Below, one piece after another: positions 24,445 to 33,059 of a stretch of DNA of 64,000 nt (the stretch's first letter is position 1; each line of letters begins with the position of its first letter). The DNA comes from UBA7477 sp045602925 (GTDB taxonomy: Bacteria > Bacillota > Clostridia > Oscillospirales > Ruminococcaceae): positions 75,640 through 139,639 of the forward strand of contig JAZSCN010000027.1 in the NCBI GenBank assembly GCA_045602925.1, given 5' to 3'. Under the pieces are notes generated by a model. That model made no database searches, was not told the origin of the DNA, and saw only the letters and a list, made by a program, of their open reading frames with translations. Both the position numbers and the translations under genes were made by a program.

Positions 24445-25662
24445 CTACCAGCCCATTACGGTCTTGATTTCGTTTACGAGCTTGTCGCTTGCCTTCTGAT
24501 GAGTAGCCTCGGTAGGATGCCAATCGGCTGCATAGCCGTCATTTGCACCATCCTGTAGGTCGAATATCATATAATGGATATTATTGTCGCCGGTTTCTGC
24601 CGAATAAGCAGTAACAGTTTCTATAAGCTTTTCGCAAAGTCTGTTATCCATTGTACCGAGTGTGCAGAAAATTGTAGCGTCGGGATTCTTCGCTCTGACC
24701 TTCTTTAAAAATGCTGTATAGCCGTCTGCGTACTCCTGCTTTCTTTCCTTAATTATGTTAGTATAGCTTGCGTCGTTTGTTCCAAGGTTAATTACGATAA
24801 CCTCCGGCTTAAAGGCTTCAAAATCCCACTTGAGAGATTGTGGTTTTGTTGTTCCGGCAAATGCCTGGTATGAAAAGCCTAGGCTTTCATAATACTGTGG
24901 GATAGTCTGCTCCTTGACCGGAGTACTGCCGGTAGTATAGCCCGAAATAACGCCATATCCACTTATTGAAAACATACTATAATCAGCATTAAGTGCCTGA
25001 GCTGTCTTGTAGGCATAAGCCTTTGTAACGTCTTCTGTTGAAGTAGAAAAATGATGTTCCTTAACCTCGTCATCGACGCCGTAGCCACAGGTTATTGAAT
25101 CACCGATAAATTCGATTGTGTGGGACTTTTTAGGAGTTGGGGTGATAGTCTCGTCGTCGGCAACTGTGATAGCCTTTATTCCACAGGTTGACATAGCACA
25201 TTCCGAGAGCTTTACGACCTTGACGTTAACCTTCTTTGACTCTGCGTTTTCAAAAACAGTGAAGGTTTCTTCCTGAGTATCAACCATCTCATCTAAAACT
25301 CTTTCGCCATCGATATACACGGCAATTCTCGCTTGATTATCCTTACCGCTGCTAACGGCGCCGTCGCCGACAACAGTGATATCGAGCTTCTTTCCGGTAT
25401 ATTCAAAGTCAACGCCGGAGCCGGAAAGAGCCAGCCAGAGTGTATCCTCGTTTAGCCATGTTCTACCGACGAGCTTTACATTTTCGGCTGTGAGTGAATA
25501 GGTATTTGCCATTGTATTATCCTCCTGAGAGCTTTGGTTAATATCATTATTTGAACCTGCTGTTTGTGAGTCTGAGCTTGCATCAGAGCCTGAGCAGGAG
25601 CAGAGCATTGACACCGCAAGTGCCAGCGAACATGTAATCGATACCAGTTTTCGTAGCTTCAT
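24445..25662 (-). CDS. SGNH/GDSL esterase lipoprotein (CE2-like)
   Basis: The 405-residue protein has a lipoprotein signal (Cys23), a Ser/Asn/Gln linker, an N-terminal jelly-roll-like domain (about 50-165, SGSGVDFEYTGKKLDITV) and a SGNH hydrolase domain with FIGDSITCGYG (Ser nucleophile), INLGTNDAS (Asn) and DWHPTEATH (Asp/His). This domain order is that of CE2 acetyl-xylan/mannan esterases. The ATG at 25662 has GGAGG seven bases upstream; a start 21 codons earlier would lie across the promoter. First gene of the operon. Confidence 0.88.
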   Translation of the reverse strand: MKLRKLVSITCSLALAVSMLCSCSGSDASSDSQTAGSNNDINQSSQEDNTMANTYSLTAENVKLVGRTWLNEDTLWLALSGSGVDFEYTGKKLDITVVGDGAVSSGKDNQARIAVYIDGERVLDEMVDTQEETFTVFENAESKKVNVKVVKLSECAMSTCGIKAITVADDETITPTPKKSHTIEFIGDSITCGYGVDDEVKEHHFSTSTEDVTKAYAYKTAQALNADYSMFSISGYGVISGYTTGSTPVKEQTIPQYYESLGFSYQAFAGTTKPQSLKWDFEAFKPEVIVINLGTNDASYTNIIKERKQEYADGYTAFLKKVRAKNPDATIFCTLGTMDNRLCEKLIETVTAYSAETGDNNIHYMIFDLQDGANDGYAADWHPTEATHQKASDKLVNEIKTVMGW

Positions 25663-25696
25663 AATTTTACCTCCACAGTATATTTTGTTCACCCTT

Positions 25697-25725
25697 ATTG
25701 TAGCACATATTATAAAAATAATCAA
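25697..25725 (-). promoter_or_regulatory. Promoter of the esterase-deacetylase-CotH operon
   Basis: On the minus strand TTGATT (25720-25725), 17 bases, TACAAT (25697-25702). Confidence 0.7.
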
Positions 25726-25778
25726 CTGATTTTCTGTAATTTTATGTGATAATATTAAATTTCAACGCCTGCTTTTTT

Positions 25779-25855
25779 GGGGCGACAAGCCCCGACGCTT
25801 CGCGTCGGGGACGCCCTTTGGCGTCTGCGTGGCGAAGCCACGCCCTTGTCGCCCC
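25779..25855. repeat. GC-rich cloverleaf-shaped inverted repeat
   Basis: The outer arms GGGGCGACAAG (25779-25789) and CTTGTCGCCCC (25845-25855) pair perfectly over 11 bp. Between them are three perfect hairpins: CCCCGACG/CGTCGGGG (25790-25810), GACGCC/GGCGTC (25810-25825) and GCGTGGC/GCCACGC (25827-25843). Nearly every base is paired in a four-way junction. Composition is far more GC-rich than the AT-rich flanks. It lies between two divergent promoters. It may be a REP/MITE-like element or a structured RNA. Confidence 0.85.
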
Positions 25856-25863
25856 ACAAACTG

Positions 25864-25892
25864 TGGACAAAACTCAAAAAATATGATATAAT
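25864..25892 (+). promoter_or_regulatory. Promoter of the dusB operon
   Basis: TGGACA (25864-25869), 17 bases, TATAAT (25887-25892). Confidence 0.7.
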
Positions 25893-25926
25893 TATAAGCT
25901 AAGATAAACTATACAGAGGCAAGCTG

Positions 25927-26919
25927 ATGAAAAATACAGAAACAATAAAAATAGGCAATGTTACAATAGAAAAAACGGCAGCACTTGCACCTATGGCTTC
26001 GGTTGCAGACAGAGTTTACAGGACACTTTGCAAGGAGCAGGGTGCAGCCTTTCTTGTTAGCGAAATGGTTTCGTCAAAGGGACTTTGCTATGGTGACAAG
26101 AAAACTGACGAGCTTTGCACCATTACTGCGAATGAACGCCCAATGGCTATTCAGCTGTTCGGTGAGGATGCAGAATTTATGGGCAGGGCTGCTGATATGC
26201 TGGCAAAATTTGAGCCTGATATTATCGACATAAATATGGGTTGCCCTGTTCCTAAGGTTGTAAACAACGGTGCAGGCTCGGCTCTTATGAAAAATCCTGA
26301 CGAGGCATACAAAATCGCAAGGGCTGTTGTGCAAAATTCGAGTTGCCCTGTTACTGCTAAAATCAGAAGTGGATGGGATGAAAGCAGCATCAACGCTGTC
26401 GAATTTGCTAAAGGACTTGAAGCGGCAGGCGTATCGGCAATCGCTGTTCACGGAAGAACCAGAAAGCAATTTTACAGTGGAAGTGCTGATTGGGATATTA
26501 TAAAGAAGGTTAAAGAGAGCGTTAATTGCATCGTTATCGGCAACGGTGACGTTAAAAATGCACTTGACTGTGAAAGAATGTATAAAGAAACCGGCTGTGA
26601 CCTTGTTATGCTCGGAAGGGGTAGCTACGGCAGGCCTTGGGTTTTCAATCAAATTAAGCACTATCTTAGTACAGGCGAAATTCTCCCGGAGCCTGCTCTT
26701 GCACAGCGCATGGAGATGATGCTAAGGCACGCTAAAATGCTATGTGACGAGCTTGGTGAGGAGCATGGCATGAGAGAAGCGAGGAAGCACGTTATCTGGT
26801 ACGTCAAGGGGCTACCTAATTCGGCTTATATCAGAAACAGCTGTTCGACACTTACCGAATACTCCGTACTTCAGAAAATGGCTGAGGACATTACAAAAGC
26901 CGGAGAAAGAAAGGACTAG
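25927..26919 (+). CDS. dusB: tRNA-dihydrouridine synthase (DusB type)
   Basis: The 330-residue flavoenzyme reduces uridine to dihydrouridine in tRNA. It shows the Dus landmarks: LAPMASVAD at the flavin-binding start, QLFGED, DINMGCPVPKV with the catalytic Cys, TAKIRSGWD, AVHGRTRKQFYSG, and IGNGDV followed by MLGRGSYGRPW. Length is normal. It is the first of five genes with gaps of 3 to 16 bases. Confidence 0.93.
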   Translation: MKNTETIKIGNVTIEKTAALAPMASVADRVYRTLCKEQGAAFLVSEMVSSKGLCYGDKKTDELCTITANERPMAIQLFGEDAEFMGRAADMLAKFEPDIIDINMGCPVPKVVNNGAGSALMKNPDEAYKIARAVVQNSSCPVTAKIRSGWDESSINAVEFAKGLEAAGVSAIAVHGRTRKQFYSGSADWDIIKKVKESVNCIVIGNGDVKNALDCERMYKETGCDLVMLGRGSYGRPWVFNQIKHYLSTGEILPEPALAQRMEMMLRHAKMLCDELGEEHGMREARKHVIWYVKGLPNSAYIRNSCSTLTEYSVLQKMAEDITKAGERKD

Positions 26920-26922
26920 ACT

Positions 26923-27750
26923 ATGGCAAAGCTATATGTAGTTGGCACACCTATCGGCAACTTAGGTGACATAACCTACCGTGCAGTTGAGACGCTAAGG
27001 AGCGTTGACTTTGTTTGTGCTGAGGACACAAGAGTTACTGCAAAACTTCTCAACTATCTTGAAATGAAAAAACCACTCGTTAGTCACCACGAGCACAACA
27101 AGAAGCCAAGCTGTGATGTAATTACGGCGAGAATTTTAAATGGTGAAAATTGTGCTATTGTAACTGACGCAGGTATGCCATGTATTTCAGACCCCGGCGA
27201 AGACCTTGTAAAATACTGTGCCGAGCATGGCGTTGAGGTTGTTGTTGTTCCCGGGCCAAGTGCGGCAGTTTCGGCACTGGCTATAAGCGGACTTTCTACT
27301 GCAAAATTTTCATTCCAGGGCTTTCTATCGGTGCACAAGCGTTCTCGCTACGAACAGCTCGAATATGCTTCTAAAATTCCTGACACGCTTATTTTCTACG
27401 AAGCACCACACAAGCTGTGTGACACGCTTTCGGATATGCTCAAATACTTTGGCGACAGGAAAATCTCACTATGCCGAGAGATAACAAAGCTTCACGAAGA
27501 GGTTTTGCGTATGACAATATCCGAGGCTATAGAGTATTATAAAAGTATTGCACCGAGGGGCGAGTATGTACTTATCGTTGAGGGTAACACCGCTACAGAA
27601 GAAGCTGAAACTTTAGAGGACGCAGTAGCCGAGGCAAAGGCACTCGTAGAAAAGGGCATGAGAAAAGCCGATGCAGCAAAACAGATTGCTAAGGCTTCGG
27701 GATTCTCCAAGAGCGACATTTACTCTGCTCTGCTGACAAGCGAGGAATAA
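26923..27750 (+). CDS. rsmI: 16S rRNA (cytidine1402-2'-O)-methyltransferase
   Basis: RsmI methylates the ribose of C1402 in the ribosomal decoding centre using S-adenosylmethionine. The 275-residue protein starts MAKLYVVGTPIGNLGDITYRA and contains AEDTRVTAKLL, TDAGMPCISDPG and VPGPSA, all hallmarks of this tetrapyrrole-methylase-fold family. It starts three bases after dusB. Confidence 0.95.
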   Translation: MAKLYVVGTPIGNLGDITYRAVETLRSVDFVCAEDTRVTAKLLNYLEMKKPLVSHHEHNKKPSCDVITARILNGENCAIVTDAGMPCISDPGEDLVKYCAEHGVEVVVVPGPSAAVSALAISGLSTAKFSFQGFLSVHKRSRYEQLEYASKIPDTLIFYEAPHKLCDTLSDMLKYFGDRKISLCREITKLHEEVLRMTISEAIEYYKSIAPRGEYVLIVEGNTATEEAETLEDAVAEAKALVEKGMRKADAAKQIAKASGFSKSDIYSALLTSEE

Positions 27751-27753
27751 CCA

Positions 27754-28194
27754 ATGGAATACATTATAAGAAAAATGCGTAAGACTGACGTTCCTGCTGT
27801 AGCTTCGCTTGAAGCAAAAACCTTTACCGAACCATGGAGTGAGGAATCATTTATCTCTGAGCTTTCCAACCCTCAGGCAACAATCACTGTATGCGAATAT
27901 AACGGCGAGATAATCGGCTTTGCAGATATGCGCGAAATCTGTGGTGAATGCTACGTCAACAATGTTGCAGTTGCAGAAGAATTTCGCTCGAAGGGTATTG
28001 GCAGGGCTCTTATGGATGCACTTCATAACGCTTGCTCGGATGATGCTGAATTTATCACCCTTGAGGTGCGAGAATCAAACCGCGTTGCGATTAGCTTATA
28101 CACTAGTCTTGGTTACATAAAGGTTGGGGTAAGAAAGGATTTTTACCGTCAGCCGACAGAAAATGCTTGTCTTATGACAAAGCCACTTAAGTAG
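27754..28194 (+). CDS. rimI: Ribosomal protein S18-alanine N-acetyltransferase
   Basis: A 146-residue GNAT acetyltransferase with the acetyl-CoA loop (VAEEFRSKGIGRALMDAL) and the RimI-type ending EVRESNRVAISLYTSLGY. It directly precedes tsaD, a very common pairing in Firmicutes. No tsaB or tsaE is present here. Confidence 0.88.
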   Translation: MEYIIRKMRKTDVPAVASLEAKTFTEPWSEESFISELSNPQATITVCEYNGEIIGFADMREICGECYVNNVAVAEEFRSKGIGRALMDALHNACSDDAEFITLEVRESNRVAISLYTSLGYIKVGVRKDFYRQPTENACLMTKPLK

Positions 28195-28210
28195 AAAAGG
28201 GAGTATCAAT

Positions 28211-29221
28211 ATGATAATACTTGCTATAGAAAGCTCTTGCGACGAGACAGCCTGCGCCGTTGTTGAAGATGGCGTAAAGGTACTATCTAACGTAATTGCT
28301 ACACAAATTGATGAACACAGACTTTACGGTGGTGTTGTACCTGAAATTGCTTCAAGAAGGCACAGCGAGAATATCTCGGCTGTAGTTTCAAAGGCACTTT
28401 CTGACTGTGATATGACGCTATCGGATATTGACGCTGTTGCTGTTACATATGCTCCCGGTCTTATCGGTGCACTGCTTGTAGGAATAAGCTTTGCAAAGGG
28501 CCTCTCTCTAGCATCAAACAAGCCACTTATCCCTGTGCACCACATTGCAGGACACATTGCGGCAAACTACATATCGCACCCCGACCTTAAGCCACCGTAT
28601 CTTTGCCTTGTTATAAGCGGTGGCCACAGCCATATTGTAGAGGTGCTCGACTACACAACCTACAGAGTAGTCGGCAGGACTCGCGATGACGCTGCAGGAG
28701 AATGCTTTGACAAGGTTGCGAGAACTATCGGCTTTGAATACCCTGGTGGAAAGTTTATCGACGCTGCTGCAAAGAGAGGCAACGAAAAGGCTTTCTCACT
28801 TCCTCAGCCGAAGGTTGCAGGCAGTGAATACGACTTCAGCTTCTCGGGACTTAAGACGGCTGTTATTAATCTTGTTCACAACGCTACACAAAAGGGAGAA
28901 GAAATAAACGCTGATGACGTGGCGGCTTCGTTCCAAAAGACTATTTGCGATATTCTTGTAAAGAAAACTATGCTCGCTGCCCAAAACCTCGGGTACAAGA
29001 CGCTGGCTGTTGCCGGTGGAGTTTCTGCAAATAGTGGAGTGAGAGAGGCTATGCAAAAGGCTTGCGACCAGAGCGGCATAAAGCTATTTCTCCCTGAACT
29101 TAAATACTGTGGCGACAACGCTGCAATGATTGGCTGTCAGGGGTATTACGACTACCTTGCAGGCAAACGTGCTGACGAGAGCCTCAACGGAATTGCTACA
29201 CTCAGCTTAGAAAACATATAG
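28211..29221 (+). CDS. tsaD: tRNA threonylcarbamoyladenosine synthase TsaD
   Basis: TsaD transfers the threonylcarbamoyl group to A37 of ANN-decoding tRNAs. The 336-residue ASKHA-fold protein has the opening LAIESSCDETACAVV, the metal-binding HHIAGH, the ISGGHSH loop, GECFDKVAR and the C-terminal GGVSAN and CGDNAAMIG motifs. A GGGAG ribosome site precedes the ATG. Confidence 0.96.
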   Translation: MIILAIESSCDETACAVVEDGVKVLSNVIATQIDEHRLYGGVVPEIASRRHSENISAVVSKALSDCDMTLSDIDAVAVTYAPGLIGALLVGISFAKGLSLASNKPLIPVHHIAGHIAANYISHPDLKPPYLCLVISGGHSHIVEVLDYTTYRVVGRTRDDAAGECFDKVARTIGFEYPGGKFIDAAAKRGNEKAFSLPQPKVAGSEYDFSFSGLKTAVINLVHNATQKGEEINADDVAASFQKTICDILVKKTMLAAQNLGYKTLAVAGGVSANSGVREAMQKACDQSGIKLFLPELKYCGDNAAMIGCQGYYDYLAGKRADESLNGIATLSLENI

Positions 29222-29229
29222 GTGATAAA

Positions 29230-30276
29230 ATGACAAATCGTGAGCTTATCTTAAAGCTTAAAAGTGAAAGAGTACTGTCGATATCGGAGTTTGAATCACT
29301 CATTAGCAGCTACACTTCAGAGGATATGGACTTTGCAGGGAAAATCGCACGAGAAATCTGCGATGAAGTTTACGGCAAGGAAGTTTACCTGCGTGGGCTA
29401 ATCGAGATTTCAAGCTACTGCAAGAACGACTGCTACTACTGTGGAATAAGGCGAACAAACAAGTGTGCTCAGCGTTACAGACTAACCAGCGAGGATATTC
29501 TCGAATGCTGTGCCGAAGGGTACTCGCTTGGATATCGCACCTTCGTTTTGCAGGGTGGCGAGGATATGTACTTTACAAAAGAACGTGTCTGTGAACTTGT
29601 AAAAACCATAAAGTCGCTATACCCCGACTGCGCTATAACACTCTCACTCGGCGAAAAGAGCTATGACGAATACAAGGCATACAAGGAGGCTGGTGCAGAT
29701 AGATATCTTCTCAGGCACGAAACAGCCGACGAAAATCACTACTCTCTTCTTCACCCTGAAAATCTTTCAGCGAAAGAGAGGCAGAGGTGCCTTTTTGACC
29801 TAAAAAAGCTCGGCTTCCAGACCGGTGCAGGAATGATGGTCGGTGCACCGTTCCAGACGGCAAGGGAGCTTGCTCTCGATATGCTGTTTCTGCATAGGCT
29901 TCAGCCTCAGATGGTAGGTATCGGTCCTTTTATTCCACACAAGGATACACCGTTTGCACAAGAAAAGATGGGTAGCCTTGAGCTTACTATATACCTTTTG
30001 AGTCTTGTGAGGATTATGCTGCCGAATGTTCTGCTACCTGCCACAACTGCGCTCGGAACAATTCATCCTACGGGACGTGAGATGGGTGTGCTTGCAGGTG
30101 CAAATGTAATTATGCCAAATCTCTCGCCAATGTCTGTGAGAAAGAAATACCTGCTCTATGACGGCAAAATCTCTGTAGGAGATGAGAGTGCACAGAGCGT
30201 AAATATCGTAAGAGAAAAAATGCACGCTATCGGATATGAGGTTTCTCTGAGCCGTGGCGACTACAAGACAGAATAA
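29230..30276 (+). CDS. hydE: [FeFe]-hydrogenase maturase HydE (radical SAM)
   Basis: The 348-residue radical SAM protein has the cluster motif CKNDCYYC (CxxxCxxC) in EISSYCKNDCYYCGIRRTN, and later LQGGED, TLSLGEKS, RHETAD and GAGMMVGAPFQT, which match HydE more than biotin synthase. HydE takes part in building the H-cluster dithiolate/iron ligand set. Its client hydrogenase is encoded about 29 kb away at 58896-60635. HydF and HydG are not in the window. It begins eight bases after tsaD, so it sits at the end of a tRNA/rRNA-modification operon. Confidence 0.9.
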   Translation: MTNRELILKLKSERVLSISEFESLISSYTSEDMDFAGKIAREICDEVYGKEVYLRGLIEISSYCKNDCYYCGIRRTNKCAQRYRLTSEDILECCAEGYSLGYRTFVLQGGEDMYFTKERVCELVKTIKSLYPDCAITLSLGEKSYDEYKAYKEAGADRYLLRHETADENHYSLLHPENLSAKERQRCLFDLKKLGFQTGAGMMVGAPFQTARELALDMLFLHRLQPQMVGIGPFIPHKDTPFAQEKMGSLELTIYLLSLVRIMLPNVLLPATTALGTIHPTGREMGVLAGANVIMPNLSPMSVRKKYLLYDGKISVGDESAQSVNIVREKMHAIGYEVSLSRGDYKTE

Positions 30277-30283
30277 AACACGC

Positions 30284-30314
30284 AGGGCGTTTCACTATGT
30301 AAGTGAAACGCCCT
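30284..30314. terminator. Bidirectional hairpin terminator
   Basis: AGGGCGTTTCACT and its exact complement form a 13-bp stem with a five-base loop between two convergent genes. T-runs are weak on both sides. Confidence 0.75.
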
Positions 30315-30329
30315 ATTCTATATGGAGGA

Positions 30330-31730
30330 TTACCAGTTGAAGCCTGGGAATATATTGTTTTGATTATTCTGTTCGCTTGGCTTATTGTTCTGCGACTTAC
30401 CGGAGGTGTCCTCAGCGAGAGTTACTTCAAGGTCAACAATTTTTTCATCTCTATACACTGAAATTGTGATTGTGTCGCCTGCCTTGTAATTCTTCTTAAT
30501 CTCGTTGAATTCGTCCATGCTCTCGATAAGAGTACCCTCGATGCCGATAACAATATCGCCTATCTGCACACCTGCTTTTTCTGCAGGGCCATCCTTTACG
30601 AGCTCACGCACGATAAAGCCACGTGGAATATCGTAATACTGAGCGTAAACCTCAGATATAGTTTCGCCTGTAATACCAACAATCGGTCTACCCTTGACAT
30701 AGCCATGCTCGATAAGGTCCTTGATAATAGGCAGCGCCTCGTCGATTGGAATTGCGAATCCAAGGCCTTCGCCATAGATTGTAGAAACCTTAGCAGAGGT
30801 GATTCCGACAACCTGACCATAGCTATTGATGAGTGGGCCACCTGAGTTACCACTATTTATAGAAGCATCAGTCTGTATGAGATTCATTTCTCTGCCCTCG
30901 ATAGTAAGCTTTCTATTAAGAGCAGAAATAATACCTGCTGTAACAGTACCTGAGAGTTCTGAACCGAGTGGGTTGCCTATTGTTATAGCAAGCTCGCCTA
31001 CAATAAGCTCTGTGGACTTTCCGAGTGTAACAGGAACGCAATCGGTTTTATCTATCTTTAAAACAGCGATATCAGTCTGCTTGTCGCCACCGATAATCTC
31101 GGCAGGAATCTCCTCGCCGTCTTCTGCTGAAAGAAGAGATACAGAAACTGCATTAGCGCCCTCTATAACATGGTAATTAGTAACTATATAGCCGTCCTCG
31201 GAAATTACAAAGCCGGTTCCGGAGGAGGTTCCACCATTTAAAATGGAAGATACGCCAACAACTGACGGAGAAACCTTATTAACTATCTCGGGTAATGGCA
31301 ACGCGTTCTCTAAAGCAGCGAGCTGTTCGAGTGTAGGAATTTCTCTGGTGATTTCAGGCTCGCTGTCTGTTGCTTCTTCATCGGTATTATCACCGACTGC
31401 AGCGACTGTATCAGAAGCAGATGAGCTATCGTCATCGCCTTTTGAAAAGGCGTTCTTGCCTGTTATAAGTGTGTAGCCGAATATCGAGGTCGCACCGATT
31501 GCGACAACACAGACAATGCCGATTGCTACGGCTGCTATTCTCTTCAAAGCCTTGCTCTTCTTTTTCTTAGGGGCGTTTTCAGGATAGTAGGAATACTCGT
31601 GCACGCTGTTGCTGTTATCTATAATGGGTGCGCCAGAAAACGATGTATCCGAAAGTGGTGTGCTCGGAAGAGGTGTACCTTGCTGGTTGTTTTGCTGAAT
31701 GTTCTGCTGGTTGTTAGGTATGAAATCCAT
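30330..31730 (-). CDS. HtrA/DegP-like membrane-anchored serine protease
   Basis: The 466-residue protein has an Asn/Gln-rich cytoplasmic N-terminus, a basic KKKKSKALKR stop and a membrane helix at about 63-91. The trypsin-like domain has the triad His in TNYHVIEG, Asp in QTDIAVLKID and Ser296 in GNSGGPL. A C-terminal PDZ domain (GFIVRELVKDGPAEKAGVQIGD) and an Asn-rich tail follow. This is the HtrA type of Gram-positive surface quality-control proteases. Confidence 0.93.
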   Translation of the reverse strand: MDFIPNNQQNIQQNNQQGTPLPSTPLSDTSFSGAPIIDNSNSVHEYSYYPENAPKKKKSKALKRIAAVAIGIVCVVAIGATSIFGYTLITGKNAFSKGDDDSSSASDTVAAVGDNTDEEATDSEPEITREIPTLEQLAALENALPLPEIVNKVSPSVVGVSSILNGGTSSGTGFVISEDGYIVTNYHVIEGANAVSVSLLSAEDGEEIPAEIIGGDKQTDIAVLKIDKTDCVPVTLGKSTELIVGELAITIGNPLGSELSGTVTAGIISALNRKLTIEGREMNLIQTDASINSGNSGGPLINSYGQVVGITSAKVSTIYGEGLGFAIPIDEALPIIKDLIEHGYVKGRPIVGITGETISEVYAQYYDIPRGFIVRELVKDGPAEKAGVQIGDIVIGIEGTLIESMDEFNEIKKNYKAGDTITISVYRDEKIVDLEVTLAEDTSGKSQNNKPSEQNNQNNIFPGFNW

Positions 31731-31875
31731 ATTGTTCTCCTTTAGGTAATGTGTTTGCTGAATACTAAAAGCTTCAATGTATGTATTCTAATGCTTTAAT
31801 GTGATAATTTTATGATAGGGTGTAGAATTTTTAGTGCAAAAAAGATAATGCCGATGTGTAAAAACAGTGTATGCC

Positions 31876-31904
31876 TTGACTTTACGCGCTATGGGGATTA
31901 TAAT
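31876..31904 (+). promoter_or_regulatory. Promoter of the radical SAM gene
   Basis: TTGACT (31876-31881), 17 bases, TATAAT (31899-31904). Confidence 0.75.
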
Positions 31905-31938
31905 ATTAAGGTAAATTATATACTACGGAGTGATAACT

Positions 31939-32544
31939 ATGATGACCATAAGCTACGAAATAGGCAACAAGCTTTATCTCAATATTACAAATAAATGCCC
32001 TTGCAGCTGTACCTTCTGCATCAGACAAAACGGTGACGGCGCATACGGCTCTGACAGCCTGTGGCTTGAGCATCAGCCTAACCTTACTGAAATTATTGAA
32101 AATCTCAAGGGCAGGGATTTAGACAGCTATGCTGAGATTATCTTCTGTGGCTATGGCGAGCCTACAAATGAATTTTCTTTACTCATTGGCGCTTGTGACT
32201 ATATAAAGAGTGTATCAAAGACTCCTACAAGGCTCAACACAAACGGTCTTGCAGATAAGCTCAACCCTGAACTCGATGGTTGTGCAAAGCTTTTAGAGGG
32301 TAGAATTGATACTGTTTCAATAAGCCTTAACTCTCCATACAAGGACGGCTATATGGCTGTAACAAGACCTATATACGATGACGCTTTTGAAGCTATGCTC
32401 GCATTTGCTCAGTCATGCAAGGCGTATGTTCCAAGTGTTATGATGACTGTTGTGGATGTTATTCCTAAGGAAGATATCGAGGCTTCGCAAAAGCTTTGTG
32501 ACGAAATCGGCATAACTCTGAGAGTCAGACCGTACGAGAGCTAA
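31939..32544 (+). CDS. TatD-associated-type radical SAM protein
   Basis: The 201-residue protein has the cluster motif CPCSCTFC (CxxxCxxC) near residue 17, FCGYGEPT (the GGEP-type strand) and RLNTNG. Its short length and sequence fit the family called TatD-linked radical SAM protein. The ATG at 31939 has GGAG eight bases upstream. No tatD gene adjoins here; it appears monocistronic. Reaction unknown. Confidence 0.8.
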   Translation: MMTISYEIGNKLYLNITNKCPCSCTFCIRQNGDGAYGSDSLWLEHQPNLTEIIENLKGRDLDSYAEIIFCGYGEPTNEFSLLIGACDYIKSVSKTPTRLNTNGLADKLNPELDGCAKLLEGRIDTVSISLNSPYKDGYMAVTRPIYDDAFEAMLAFAQSCKAYVPSVMMTVVDVIPKEDIEASQKLCDEIGITLRVRPYES

Positions 32545-32557
32545 AAAGCACAAATAA

Positions 32558-32590
32558 AAATATCCTCTCGGAATTACCGAAAGGATATTT
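32558..32590. terminator. Bidirectional terminator between radical SAM gene and acpP
   Basis: AAATATCC arms and a TCGG/CCGA inner part form a stem interrupted by a small mismatch around a five-base loop. Confidence 0.7.
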
Positions 32591-32633
32591 ATGCTCAATA
32601 GAAAACTAAATCACAAATTACTATATACTGTGA

Positions 32634-32867
32634 TTATTCAGCAGTTCTTTCTTCGATGTATCTAACGATATCCCCTACTGTCTTGAACTGTTCTACCTCT
32701 TCATCAGGGATTTTAACGTCAAATTCATCCTCGAAAGCGATAAGAATATCTATAATATCCAGAGAATCTGCACCGAGGTCGTCAGTAATAACAGACTCCA
32801 TAGTAATTTCATCCTTATCAATGTCAAGCTGGTCAGCTATGATGCTTTTTACTAAATCGATTGTCAT
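32634..32867 (-). CDS. acpP: Acyl carrier protein
   Basis: A 77-residue acidic four-helix protein with the phosphopantetheine attachment site GADSLD (Ser in DDLGADSLD). It shuttles acyl chains in fatty acid synthesis. AGGTGA precedes the ATG. It stands alone, not in a fab cluster; its activating enzyme AcpS is encoded at 45183-45557. Confidence 0.93.
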   Translation of the reverse strand: MTIDLVKSIIADQLDIDKDEITMESVITDDLGADSLDIIDILIAFEDEFDVKIPDEEVEQFKTVGDIVRYIEERTAE

Positions 32868-32919
32868 TGCAATTCACCTGCCCCTAAAATAATCATATAG
32901 TATCTTAACTTACATACTT

Positions 32920-32948
32920 AGTATATAGTCATTTGCATACTTCGTCAA
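32920..32948 (-). promoter_or_regulatory. Promoter of acpP
   Basis: On the minus strand TTGACG (32943-32948), 17 bases, TATACT (32920-32925). Confidence 0.7.
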
Positions 32949-32963
32949 TACCTTTTTTTATTT

Positions 32964-32992
32964 TTGGCAAAATAAATAATATGTATTATAGC
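32964..32992 (+). promoter_or_regulatory. Possible promoter of aroE-aroK
   Basis: TTGGCA (32964-32969), 17 bases, TATAGC (32987-32992); divergent to the acpP promoter. Confidence 0.4.
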
Positions 32993-33059
32993 AAAGTCAT
33001 TCTATCAGTATAAAATATACTGAAAACACTATATAAAAAGCAAAAACCGGAGGAATACT

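Noticed and set aside
25779..25855. Cloverleaf repeat as a tRNA gene
   Set aside because: Size and overall shape are tRNA-like, but the loops lack the D-, anticodon- and T-loop sequences, there is no CCA-side geometry, and stems are 11/8/6/7 bp.
26074..26661. 195-codon open frame antisense to dusB
   Set aside because: Shadow frame within a clearly coding dusB, no start signal.
29230..30276. Biotin synthase or ThiH for the radical SAM protein
   Set aside because: The motif set and length agree better with HydE, and a matching [FeFe]-hydrogenase is encoded in the same window.
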